Origin: Strongyloides papillosus
Taxonomy: Eukaryota; Nematoda; Chromadorea; Rhabditida; Strongyloididae
Assembly (NCBI GenBank): GCA_005656395.1
Contig: SRSI01000066.1
Span: 620,001-684,000 of the forward strand
Length of the DNA stretch: 64,000 nucleotides
Direction: 5' to 3'
Shown here: positions 45,055 through 55,407 of the stretch, in pieces
How the letters are laid out: every line of letters starts with the position of its first letter
Position numbering within the stretch: position 1 is the stretch's first letter
Position numbers and translations under genes: made by a program
The notes under the pieces: model-generated
What the model was told of the DNA's origin: nothing
The model's input: only the letters and a program-made list of their open reading frames with translations
The model's database searches: none

Positions 45055-46093
45055 ATGGCTTTTGGATTGACTGACAGGAGAAATGTTCTAAGTGAATTTA
45101 GTAATTCTGAAAAAATCGGTGAGGGCACCTATGGTATTGTATATAAAGCTACATGGGGGGCTAAAAATATGGATATAGCATTAAAAAAGATTTTTCTCGA
45201 TAAGTCAGTAGCTTTTTTTATAGTGTTAAGTTAAAATATTTTTATTTTTTACAGAAGTGAAGATGGAATACCAAGTACATGTTTAAGAGAAGTTTCTATA
45301 TTAAAAGAATTAAAACACCCTAATATTGTTACATTATTTGACTGTGTTATTAATGAGAATAAATTATTTATGGTTTTTGAGTACTTAGACAATGATCTTA
45401 AGATGGTTCTTGATAAACTTGAAGATCAAAAAATGCCTTTGCCATATATCAAAGTAAGTTAGATTTTATTTTAAAATTAAAGTATTTTAGGCTTGTGCAT
45501 TACAATTGTTAAATGGTCTTGCTTACTGTCATGTGCGACGAATTATACATAGAGATTTAAAACCACAAAATATTTTAGTTGCTGATAATGGAACCATGAA
45601 ATTAGCTGATTTTGGATTGGCTCGGTCATTCACAATTCCACAAAAAAATTATACACATGAGGTGGTTACATTATGGTACAGGCCACCAGAAATTATACTA
45701 GGAGAAGAATATTATTCATGTGGAGTAGATGTGTGGTCTTTAGGTTGTATACTTGCTGAATGTTTTCGAGGTGTGCCACTGTTTCAGGGAAATTCTGAAA
45801 TTGATCAGTTATTTAAAATTTTTAAACTCCTTGGTACTCCAAATAACAGTATTTGGCCTGGAGTTGAAAATTTAAAAGACTATCAAAAAGAATTTCCAAA
45901 ATGGAAACCAAAGAAGATTTCGGAGGAATACCCAGATATCAGGGATGACTTCGAGGATATTTTAACTAAAATGCTTTCATACAAACCACAATCTAGACTT
46001 CTAGCAAGCTCTGCCTTAAATCATTCCTTTTTTAGAGATCTTAATACACATCTACCTCCTATTTCGTCACTGTTTAAAAAAAAATCTTCCTGA
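45055..46093 (+). CDS. Cyclin-dependent kinase, CDK1/CDK2 class with altered PSTAIRE helix
   Basis: Exons 45055-45203, 45255-45453 and 45491-46093 (introns 51 and 37 nt) give 316 residues, the length of a bare CDK catalytic core. The Gly-rich loop is [11 protein letters not shown], with the inhibitory Thr14/Tyr15 pair. The cyclin-binding helix reads PSTCLRE in place of PSTAIRE. The catalytic loop is HRDLKPQN and the DFG is intact. The T-loop is [20 protein letters not shown], with the activating Thr. [18 protein letters not shown] and FPKWKPKKI are CDK1/2-like. It is probably a cell-cycle kinase. The altered helix makes it unclear whether it is the main CDK1 or a paralogue. The RagC-like gene follows on the same strand after 241 nt. 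Confidence 0.88.
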
Positions 46094-46318
46094 ATTTCTG
46101 TGAAGCATGATTCTATTTGGAATATGTATATTATCAACTGGTTAACAATATCTAAATTTTACAAGATCTCTTAATCGCGACAGAGTTGAGTATAAATAAA
46201 CTAATATTACACAACACTATATAACACAAAAAAAATTATTTATTGATAAGGCTTTCCTTGATAATACCTAGTATTTTTCTATAAAAATATTGATTAATTT
46301 AAATGTCTTCATGAAGTT

Positions 46319-46331
46319 GTTCTTCTTTTAG
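46319..46331 (+). promoter_or_regulatory. Candidate spliced-leader acceptor before the RagC-like gene
   Basis: GTTCTTCTTTTAG ends three bases before the start codon at 46335. Together with the 241-nt gap to the upstream CDK stop on the same strand, it supports a two-gene operon. No upstream exon is visible. Confidence 0.5.
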
Positions 46332-46334
46332 ATT

Positions 46335-47514
46335 ATGAGTAATTTCGAATTTTTTCATCACCAATATTATAATACTTCCAATACAGATGATGGAAATTGC
46401 AAATGTACAGATGAAATGAGACCTTGCATTTTCATTCATGGTCCAAAGGGGTATGTTTTATAGAGTTAGTACATTTTTAATAATATTTTAGTTCAGGGAA
46501 ATCATCTATAAGAAAAGTTGTATTTGAAAAAATGTCTCCGAATGAAACAATAATTCTTCCAACTATTCCTGTAAACAACAAAGATTGTAAGATATAAATT
46601 TACGATGGTTAATAAGATTTTAGGTATTGATAATTCTTTTATAAATCTTGAATTGTTTGAGTTTCCCGATGGTAGTATTTTTGAATCTACTAATGATGAT
46701 CTGTCACCAAAGAAAAATCTTAAAAGATGTGAGGCCTTTATATTTGTAATTGATGCTCAGGGTGATGTAGATGAAGCCCTAAAACTACTTTCTCAAGAAA
46801 TATTAGAAGCATATATTATAAATGGAGAGATATATTTTGAAATTTTAATACATAAGATTGATGGCATAAATGAAGAAGCCAGAATGGACACTAAAAGAAA
46901 AATTTTCCAATATATTCAAGACTGGATGATGGAGGAAGAAATTGATGATATAAAAATAAATTACCATATGACTTCTATTTTTGATCATTCTATCTTTGAA
47001 GCTTTTAGTAAAATAGTTCAAAAACTATTGAGAAAAATTGGTTCATTCGAAAGTTTCTTGGATATGTTTAATCAAGGAACCAATATTGAAAAGAGTTTTA
47101 TTTTTGATTTAACCTCAAAAGTTTATATTGCAACTGATTCTGCACCTGTTGATATGGCTACATATGAGCTCTGCTGCGACATGATCGATGTCGCCATTGA
47201 TGTATCTACAATATATGGAAAAAATAAAAGCGGTATAACATTTAATGAATACTCTGCAGCTCAATTTACTTTGCGCACAAAGCAAGTTTTATTTATGAGA
47301 CCAATAAACAAATACTTAGCCCTACTTGCAATTGCCCGTACTGAAAACTGTGAAAATGAAAGTACCATAAATTTTAATCTGAAAGAGTTTAGAAGTGTAA
47401 GTGAAATTAAAGTTTCTTGTATATAAACACATTTAATTTCAGTGCGTATACGATGTCTTTGAGATTGCCAAAAGAAAGATGTCAAGGAAAATCGAAGGAA
47501 ATGTGTGTTGTTAG
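46335..47514 (+). CDS. RRAGC: Rag GTPase, RagC/D type (TORC1 nutrient signalling)
   Basis: Exons 46335-46450, 46492-46586, 46624-47396 and 47443-47514 (introns 41, 37 and 46 nt) give 351 residues (human RagC has 399). The P-loop GPKGSGKSSIRK is split by the first intron and followed by VVFEKMSPNET. The G4-like motif is HKID, as in RagC (HKVD). The roadblock C-terminal domain holds FDLTSKVYIATDSAPVDMAT and YELCCDMIDVAIDVSTIYG, which are almost identical to RagC/D. The G3 motif is eroded: DFPG of RagC is replaced by EFPD. RagC/D pairs with RagA/B on lysosomes to recruit TORC1. AATAAA at 47537-47542. Confidence 0.92.
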
Positions 47515-47636
47515 TAATTGTTTCACACAATTTTTAAATAAAAACTAAGATTAACGCGTTTAAATTTTTTTTCTTTATTTTGTAATTAAAAGTTAATAAC
47601 ACTTCTCAACACAAATATCATAGTTATAACATTTAA

Positions 47637-48492
47637 TTAAGAAGCTTCCATCTTCACATCATCATCAATTTTTGGTGCCAAAAAGAAGGATAGTGAACTT
47701 CGTTCATCAGAACCAAATGGATATTCTACAATAACAGGTACACCATTGCACATTGAGATTTTAACCACTTCTCCAAGTGGTGTGGCCTTGGTGAATTGAT
47801 TCATGTATTTTATTGAGAAATTAATCCTTACTGGTGACTTAACCTCGAGGACAATCTTGTCACTGTTGTCACCGTCGTCATCCAAAGATGTAGATTTGTT
47901 GTATGTTACTTTTGACGATCCATTGTCACCGGTAGCACTAAACTCGACGCTTGATTTATTTGCAGAGATGCATAATGTGTCAGAAAACATGGAAAGATCT
48001 CTACAAGTCTTCATGAACTCAGATGAAGGCATCTGGAGTACAACACTGTACTCTGTATCAGGAATTCCTAAGTGTTCATTATCCAAATCTACCAAGCGAA
48101 CAACTACCTCTTGTGTCCTATCCCTCTTAGAGTCTTTAAAAGTAAAGGTAACGTTGTCATGGTCATCATCGTCGTGGCGAATGTGACAGGTATCATCGTT
48201 GTTCGCACATTTTAAAGCTTTAGCCATATTAATCAAAGACAAACCAACATTAATTGTTCTGTCACAACGATAAGTGTCAAATAATGAAACATCCATTTTA
48301 AGAGATACCAAAGCGACGTGTGATGAATCCATAGCCTAAATACACATACCACATAAACTTTACTCACTCGAAACTTACTTGAAGACTCATTCCTGTCTCA
48401 CTACAATCAAATGGTGCATCTTGAACAAGATCCTTGATAGCATCGACAACTTTTTTAAGAGTAGAAGCTTGGGGAAGTTTTGCCTCGAACAT
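47637..48492 (-). CDS. PCNA: Proliferating cell nuclear antigen (sliding clamp)
   Basis: Exons 48379-48492 and 47637-48335 (43-nt intron) give 270 residues, slightly longer than the usual 261. It opens [20 protein letters not shown]. The basic DNA-facing and interdomain parts are conserved: [47 protein letters not shown] (the PIP-box-binding connecting loop) and the C-terminal [14 protein letters not shown]. Extra length is in two acidic loops, HDDDDHDN (about 95) and [11 protein letters not shown] (about 187). PCNA encircles DNA as a trimer and binds polymerase delta. POLD3-like and ATAD5-like partners are encoded in this same window. An E2F-like inverted pair lies 150 nt upstream of the start. 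Confidence 0.97.
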
Positions 48493-49002
48493 AATTAGGT
48501 ACGTGAATAATAAGTAGAAAAATACAATCTAAAAAAACTATACTTTACAACGTAATCTCAATTACTAATACGATGACAAAATGGAAATGAAACGATGACG
48601 TATGTGAATACTTTTAAAAGTAAGAAGAATAGTGACATTAACCGCTAAAAAGTACTTTGGCGGTAATATCCTTTTTCAATCACTTGTCCAAATGTTAACA
48701 AAACAATCGTCATGAAAGAAAACAACTACTATAATATATCTCTGATCTTAAGAGTTATGACTAAAATATTTTATGTGAAAATGATATCGTAGATGTTTTG
48801 TTTTCAAGTTCCTTTGGATTGCACATTTTTGTGTTAGCTTTTAGTGGTTGTATTTTGGATACTTTATTTTCTGATGATTACAAAAGAATATGGTGCTTAA
48901 TTGCAAATTTTTAAATTAAACACATATGTGCATACTCGGAAATTTCAATATTATTTTGATAGATATTTAACATTTTTATCACTAAGGATTTTTGTAAATG
49001 CA
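48493..49002. promoter_or_regulatory. Divergent region PCNA / EGF membrane protein
   Basis: 510 bases. The PCNA side contains the inverted E2F-like pair at 48638-48667. On the other side the reading frame of the EGF gene is open from 48901 without an ATG, so its first exon may lie here. Confidence 0.5.
48638..48667. promoter_or_regulatory. E2F-like inverted repeat in the PCNA promoter
   Basis: TTAACCGC (48638-48645) and GCGGTAAT (48660-48667) face each other, enclosing CCGCTAAAA (48642-48650) and TTTGGCGG (48656-48663). Both fit the TTTSGCG-type E2F core in opposite orientations, 150-170 nt upstream of the PCNA start. PCNA genes are classic E2F targets in animals; binding here is inferred. 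Confidence 0.4.
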
Positions 49003-49431
49003 ATGTCCGGGGTTTCTTTAGTAGATCAATTTGATTCGGAGCAATACCATATAGCAAATTCAGGCATTAATGGAACATGCAAATATAATCCTTGTAAAAA
49101 TGGAGGATTGTGTTTTTATACAGCTTTATTAGATGATTATTTTTGTCAATGTAATACTTGTCATTCTGGTCCATACTGTGATATACAGTCCTGCAATAGT
49201 GATGACGTCAATCTTAATTATTATAGAAACTTGAAAATAACGCGGCTCAATGAATCTAGTTATTATATTGTTGCTCTTATACTCTTTATTTTCATTTTAG
49301 CATTTTGGCGTTCAACAAAAGTTCACAAGAACTTTGAAACAAGTGCTAAATATTCAAAAAATGAGAAATTTGAAGAAGAATTTTGTTTTAGAGATCAAGA
49401 ACCAATATCAAATAAATTAATAAATTACTAA
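49003..49431 (+). CDS. Small single-pass membrane protein with one EGF-like domain
   Basis: 142 residues from the first in-frame ATG (49003), although the frame is open back to 48901 with a hydrophobic stretch (YLTFLSLRIFVNAM) that looks like part of a signal peptide. The true first exon may therefore lie upstream. One EGF-like domain: CKYNPCKNGGLCFY then YFCQCNTCHSGPYCD. A membrane segment YYIVALILFIFILAFW follows and a 35-residue charged cytoplasmic tail ends KLINY. AATAAA at 49450-49455 gives a very short 3' UTR. It resembles, in layout only, the EGF-like membrane protein at 54591-55407. No named homologue is recognised. Confidence 0.7.
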   Translation: MSGVSLVDQFDSEQYHIANSGINGTCKYNPCKNGGLCFYTALLDDYFCQCNTCHSGPYCDIQSCNSDDVNLNYYRNLKITRLNESSYYIVALILFIFILAFWRSTKVHKNFETSAKYSKNEKFEEEFCFRDQEPISNKLINY

Positions 49432-50836
49432 AGTATAATGTATAGCTTCAATAAAAGTTAAAATAACAATACGAATACGTTTTTGATATACTTTGTTTAT
49501 TAATAAAAGTTTTCATTTTTTGTTATTAGATTAATAAATCTTATTTTTTAATATAAAAAAATAATGGTTAATGTGTTTTTGGTAAAAAATATTAATTTGA
49601 CATTTATCAAAAATTGTCGCACCTTTTGACAACATGAAATTGAAAAACAATCGTATAAAGCGAGAAAAATTTAACTAGATAATTGTTATGACGATTTTTT
49701 TATCAAAGTTTTTAGTTTATTGTTGCTTCTATAATTGATCTATTAATATTTCGGAAGTATTGTTTCAAAGAGTACATTATTATATGATGGATATAAAATT
49801 TTTTTGGTATTCTAATTATTTGAAACACTTTTCAATTTATAATTAATTCAGAATTGTTGTTAAAATGTTTATAGCGTAGTTTAATATTATGGTTTGTTCA
49901 TCTAATGCTTTCTCTTATAAGGTATAATAATCTTTTAAAATACAGTTCAAGTTAATATATTGATAAATAGTATATCTACATTTCTTCAAAGTCTATTGAT
50001 CTTCTATTATATACATATAACATGATATGAAATGAAAGATATATTTTATGAAACATATAAATATTAAATGAAATTAGTTTTGTTTTTAAAATATATTAGA
50101 GAAAATATGAATTAAAGAAAATATTTTCATTTATATCAAAAAGTATAATTCATTTAATTATTGTATAATTTATTTTTCGTAACATTTTAATATTTTAAGT
50201 ATGTTATTTCGTGAAATTGAGCTTCTAAGAGGCTTAAGTTAATTATTTATTTAAAGGATAGATATCTATAAAAACTCAATGATTTTTTAAATCTACTATG
50301 GGTCACTCTATATAAATTTTTTATAAAATATATTTATAAACAATTTTTCTATTTAAATAGGGAAAAAGCACTATTTTTTTACTAATTATGTATCATGTAT
50401 AACATTTTAAAGTATCATTTACAAAAATAATTTGTTGAAAAATTTTTAATGTACTTTAATAAAATTATAAAAATGATTTGTCCGTATTGGTATGCAAATA
50501 CAAAATGATTTTATTTGATGTTAAAAAATTAATATTATTTTTTAAATATTCTTAACATTTTTAAACTTCTATTCATCAATTATTAGCAATTATTGGGCCA
50601 AAGTATTTATTATTTTCGAATTTGTAATACTTATTAGTTACTAAATAATAAACATTTTATCAATTTTAGCAGTAATGTTTGTAAAGTTTACTTATAATTA
50701 TCTTTTTTAAATCTTTGGATTAAAATAAATTGGTCAATAATATTTCATTTGATAAGAATGGTTGATCATTTTGATACATTCTTTATTATTTTGTTTCATT
50801 ATAATTGACCACTTTTTAGATTTTTTAAAATAAGAA
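49432..50836. other. AT-rich spacer, no gene seen
   Basis: 1.4 kb between two plus-strand genes. Poly(A) signal at 49450-49455. The remainder is AT-rich with no ORF, RNA gene or clear repeat. It presumably holds the ZIP transporter promoter at its right end. Confidence 0.5.
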
Positions 50837-51898
50837 ATGAGTGACATTATTTTGCAAGTAGTATTGGCTATAATTATGCTTCTTGTTACAATTTTTGCTG
50901 GTTTAATACCTTTAAAAATATGTAAAAAATTAATGTCAAAAGATTCAACATTTAGCAAATCTTCATCAAAAATCATGACATTATTAACATGTTTTGGAGG
51001 AGGTGTATTCATGGCAACATGTTTTTTGGACATATTTCCGCACATGTTAGAAGAATATGAAAAAGTTCAAAATTTGTTAAATCAAGAATTTAATTATCCG
51101 TTTCCTTATTTCTTTGCTTGTATTGGTTTTTTTTTAGTTTATGGTATAGAAGAATTTTCTATAAAATTTTTTGGAATCAAGCATAATCATGATCATGACG
51201 TTTTTGAAAAACCAGAAAAAACATCTCCAAATGACATTGAACTTTGTACTACGGGTGATAAAAATAATATAGAAAAAACAAATGAGGATTATTATACACT
51301 ACAATCTCATCATAATGCAATTGACGAATCAGTAACGTACATGACAAATAGTGATCCAAAAGAATCCGGTATTTTGAAAACAATAACTTTTACATTTGTT
51401 ATGAGTTTTCATTCTTTATTAGAAGGATTTGCTTTAGGTATTCAAGATACAAAAGCAAATATAATTACATTATTTGTTTCTTTAATATTGCACAAAGGAA
51501 TTGAAGCTTTCACAGTTGGGCTACAAATTACAAAATCAAATACTAATAGAATAAAATTTGTTTTAATAACAATTATTTTGTATGGTAGCATGACACCACT
51601 AGGTACATTAATAGGAGTTGCTTTTAAGGTAAAATTATTGTTTTCCAATAAAATAACTTAATATTTATAGAATGCTAATATAAATGAAACTTCAAAAGTT
51701 ATATTATGTAATCTTCTAGAAGCATTTGCATGTGGAACGTTTATATATGTTACATTTCTTGAGATACTTGCAACTGAAAAAACTAAAGAAAAATACCCTA
51801 TTTGGAAATTAACTGCAATATTTTTAGGTTTCTCAGTCATTGCTACATTCCAAGCTTTGGATGGTCTTTTTATAGAAGATGAAAGTAGTTTTGAATAG
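50837..51898 (+). CDS. ZIP-family (SLC39A1/2/3-like) zinc/iron transporter
   Basis: Exons 50837-51628 and 51671-51898 (42-nt intron) give 339 residues, a normal length for the ZIP I/II subfamily. Three N-terminal membrane segments include FGGGVFMATCFLDIFPHMLE, the TM2 metal-site motif. A variable cytoplasmic loop (about 115-175) contains HNHDHD. TM4 is SFHSLLEGFALGIQ and TM5 is LILHKGIEAFTVGLQ, which carry the signature His and Glu metal ligands. Three more segments follow; the second exon supplies the last two (LLEAFACGTFIYVTFLEIL). ZIPs carry Zn2+ or Fe2+ into the cytosol. Metal specificity and membrane are not evident from sequence. Confidence 0.93.
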
Positions 51899-52427
51899 TA
51901 CTAGAAAATCATGACCTTATTTATCTCTTTAAACATTAAAATAACCCCGTATATGTAAAAAGAAACTTATTTTTATTATATTATAATCTCTATATCTAAG
52001 AAATAATTTGGTTAAATTAAAATTTTGAGTTTATAAAAAAATAAATTGATAACACAGGTACCCAAAATATTCATTACATATATATAATTACTAATATTAT
52101 ATTAATTACAATATTTTAAGTCAAATGATATTATATTCTCCCTACATTTTATATACATATTTACACACATTTGTAGTTTTATCAACGATAATGTTAACCC
52201 AATTGACATTGAAAAAGAGTTAGTGGTAGTGGCGAAACATTTAATACAAATTTAACGCTTTTCGCCGACCAGCTCCATGTTTCGTTATTGATACGTAATG
52301 TGGCGTTCTGTAGGCGAATATAATTGCTTAGATGCCACGTGTGTTAACATTCGATTGTTTTCGCATTCCAAACATTGAAGCGACATCCAATTTCTTTAAG
52401 AAGAAAATTTTGTTTTGACTTGAAATT
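51899..52427. other. Convergent spacer with a GC-richer, hairpin-bearing patch
   Basis: Lies between the stops of the ZIP gene and the ATAD5-like gene. Up to about 52190 it is ordinary AT-rich DNA. From about 52195 to 52400 it is clearly less AT-rich and contains GGCGAAA (52231-52237) and TTTCGCC (52260-52266), a perfect 7-bp stem with a 22-nt loop, and another GGCGAA at 52313. No ORF longer than about 20 codons fits. See findings. Confidence 0.45.
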
Positions 52428-54415
52428 CTAAATAGAATTATATTTTATCTTTAAACGAAGACTATTGGCAATAATGGGATGTTTTATCATTTCACCGAGT
52501 CTCGTAAAGGGGTGCCGCCTATTTTGTCCTCTCGATTGAACAATTTTCGATTCAAAAACTTGATCGATAATCTTTAATGCATCAATGACATCTGAGGCCA
52601 ATTCTGATCTTGAAGTGTTATCACAAAATCGTATGTTCTTAAGATTATTAATAATGTCTGCGTACACAATAGGGTTAAATAATTCTTTTATATTATTTCG
52701 TTGGTTGTCTTTTGAAGATTCACAATATGATCGATAAATTTCTCTGTTGTATTCTTCCGAAAAATCTGGTAGATATGTAATTGTATTATTGCTTGTGATG
52801 TCTGAAATTTCATTCATTAAATATGATTTTTTATACCAGGAAATATCTTCACTTATAAAATCTGATTTATTGTCAAAGATAGGCTGTAAACCGGTGCTGA
52901 GTATAAAGTGTAAATGATTCAGAATTGCTCTAATATCCATTTTCTTTTCTTTTATTAGCTGTTTTAAATATACTCTATTTAAGTAGTACTTATATGAACC
53001 GAATATTAGTGATCTTATAAGATCAGTTAGACCATTAACCGAAATATGATCAAATTGTAAAACACTTTTCCTATAGTGAAAGGAAGGAAATTTTGAAAGC
53101 TCTTTAAGTGCATTGTTTTCTTGAGTACAGGTTAAAATGATTGGAATTTTCGAATCAATACAAAAATTCTTTATTGTTATCCAAAATCCATCGTCATCGT
53201 CAAAAATAACGTCTACATCTTCAATAACGATACAAGTTAATCCTAGTTTTTGATTATTTGTTTTACTTTGTGTTACAACGGGTTGGAAAAAATTTTGTAA
53301 CGTAGATTTTGAGCTTTTCATCCCAAAATTAGATATGGCACCAGCTAGTTTTGTATTTAAAGAAGTACTGTTTCTTTTTTCATCACAACCAAATGAAATC
53401 ACATTAAATTCAAGTTCACTAGCAATAAATTTTATTGATGATGTTTTTCCGACACCAGAAGGGCCTGTGATTATTAGTGGATTAAATGGAATCTCCATAT
53501 AATCGATTGAATCTTTAGAACTATCACTCTCATTATCGTCATTTCTATCAACTTTCTTACTAAAAAGAGAAGGGTTAGTGATTTTGTTTTTCCATGAAGT
53601 CATCCATTTTCTTAATTTTAATACTTTGTTAAGATTGTTGAGAAAGTCATTAATGTGATCGGGTTTCAATGCAGAGGATAATAAACTGTTACTAAGACGT
53701 CCAATAGCTCTTGCCTCAGCTCCATACGTATACCATGATTGCATAGCATTATTCATTTGCATGTGATATATTTTAGATGTTTCTTCAGGAGTTGGGCAGT
53801 GACCAACATAAAATGAATCATTTACAATGTTTTTAATATTGTTAGACATGCTCTCATCCAGTATTAAATCTTTTTTCGCAACCTTTGTTTTTTCAGAAAA
53901 AAAAAATTTACACGTCAACGGGATATCTGGATATGAATTGTTTTGTAGAACATGATATAATTTAGAATATGGAGCATAATCCATCTCTTTTGTATACGTA
54001 AAATTCTTATTTGAAGTAATTTTTCTTTCATCTTCTGAAATTTTGAGACTATCTTTACTTATAATTTCACTGATAATGGTAATTTCTTCTGAAACCTTTG
54101 TTTTCCAATATTCATTTCTACTTTTTTTATTATTTGTTGTAGATTCTTTATTGCAACTATCCAATAAAATATCGTCCGATGAATCTCCTAAAATGATAAT
54201 GCTTTCTTCCGCTTCGTCATTTTGTTTTCTTGTAATCCCCGGTGCTTTCCTCTTTGTGGTTTTTCGTTCATTTTCCAACTTTGATTTTAAGTTAACCTGT
54301 TTTCCTCTAAAAATATTCATCTAAAAATCGAGTTTAAAATACCTTACTTTTGAGTGTGATCCGTAATTTCTTTAGAATTATTTTTACAATTAAATATTGG
54401 AAATAATTTAGTCAT
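52428..54415 (-). CDS. ATAD5: ATAD5/Elg1-like AAA+ PCNA-unloading clamp protein
   Basis: Two exons: 54348-54415 and 52428-54306, intron 41 nt, giving 648 residues. The short first exon encodes MTKLFPIFNCK and joins in frame to GKQVNLKSKL by the second of two nearby acceptors; the first would put a stop in frame. The N-terminal half is charged with KTTKRK. The AAA+ core has Walker A GPSGVGKTSS (about 307) and Walker B-like IVIEDVDVIFDDDDGFW (about 386), the acidic DxDVIFD form characteristic of ATAD5. An RFC-type helical region follows. Elg1/ATAD5 pairs with RFC2-5 to remove PCNA from DNA. At 648 residues it is far shorter than human ATAD5 (1844), mainly at the N-terminus. Confidence 0.85.
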
Positions 54416-54590
54416 GGTATGATATTATTTAAAAGTATTTTCCGAAGAAATGCTTTGTACAGTTGGAGAGATGTTTTAGCGCCGGATGTTTTAGATGGAA
54501 TTGAATTTAAAAATTTTCTTGAATTTTAAAAAATTAATTAAAATTTTGTTAATGTCCAAAGTTAGATTAATGTAATTATATTAGAAATTT
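54416..54590. promoter_or_regulatory. Compact divergent promoter ATAD5-like / EGF membrane gene
   Basis: 175 bases between divergent starts. TTTTAGCGCC at 54474-54483, 59 nt upstream of the ATAD5-like start, resembles an E2F site and is one of the few G/C clusters in the segment. Confidence 0.4.
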
Positions 54591-55407
54591 ATGTGTAAGA
54601 TGCTTATAAGAATAATTTTATTAACGATATTGTTTGACGCCTTCTATTATGGAGATGCTTGTCGTTATTTAGAGTTGCAAAAGTTAGAATTAAACTATGT
54701 GTTAGGACATGAAGTTATAATTAAATCTAATGTTAGTCTTCATTCATCATTGTGGAAGGTGTATGACAATTTTCGAAGTAGTAAAGTTATTTTTGACAAT
54801 GTTTTTAGTAGGAAGAGTAATCCTTCGTTTTCTCGTTTTGTTAAAATAAATGAAAGTGCCTTTGCAATTTTATTTATTGAAAATTTGTATAAAATCGAGT
54901 CAGTAAATAATAATAGTTGTACTAAAACTATTTATCATTTTACAGGTAAAAATAATTCATTTTATAATATTGAAGTTTGTTATAGCAAAACCAAAAGACG
55001 ATATCTGTAATGATGGTTTACCTTATATTTCAAGTAACAAAACTATATCAAAACGTATAGATTGTTATTGTCCATACTCAACAAAAGGTAGATTTTGTAA
55101 AAGTTTAATAGAAGAATGTCCTACAAAGTCATTATTTTGCATGAAACAATACAAATATTATGTAATTATTTGTGGTTGGATTTTGGTTTCTGTTGGAATT
55201 ATAATTTTTACTATTGTTTTGTTGAGACATAGTAAAAGAACAAGTATATTTATTGCTCCTTTTGTCGATGATCGTCCATTCGTTTATCATTTAGAAAACC
55301 ACCTACGATGTGTTTATTTGGATTGCGAAGAAAATGAATTGTATCATAAATTAGAAACTATTTTTTTGGAGGTTTATAAAGAAAAAGGTGAACAAATGAA
55401 TTATTAA
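54591..55407 (+). CDS. Single-pass membrane protein with EGF-like cysteine motif
   Basis: Exons 54591-54945 and 54986-55407 (40-nt GTAAAA intron ending TTATAG) join two overlapping frames into 258 residues. Residues 1-22 (LIRIILLTILFDAFYYGDA) form a signal peptide. The extracellular part has NVS, NES and NNS glycosylation sites and, near residue 125-160, a partial EGF-like cysteine pattern (CNDGLPY, CYCPYSTKGRFC, EEC). A membrane segment VIICGWILVSVGIIIFTIVL follows, then a 70-residue acidic cytoplasmic tail ending GEQMNY. Family unknown. The next gene starts 127 nt downstream on the same strand and also encodes a single-pass membrane protein. Confidence 0.75.

Noticed and set aside
54318..54320. 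ATG of the longest ATAD5-like ORF as the start codon
   Set aside because: It falls within a 41-nt GT-AG intron of the model with a short first exon; the first acceptor (54321-54322) would create a stop when joined to that exon, while the acceptor at 54307 keeps the frame.
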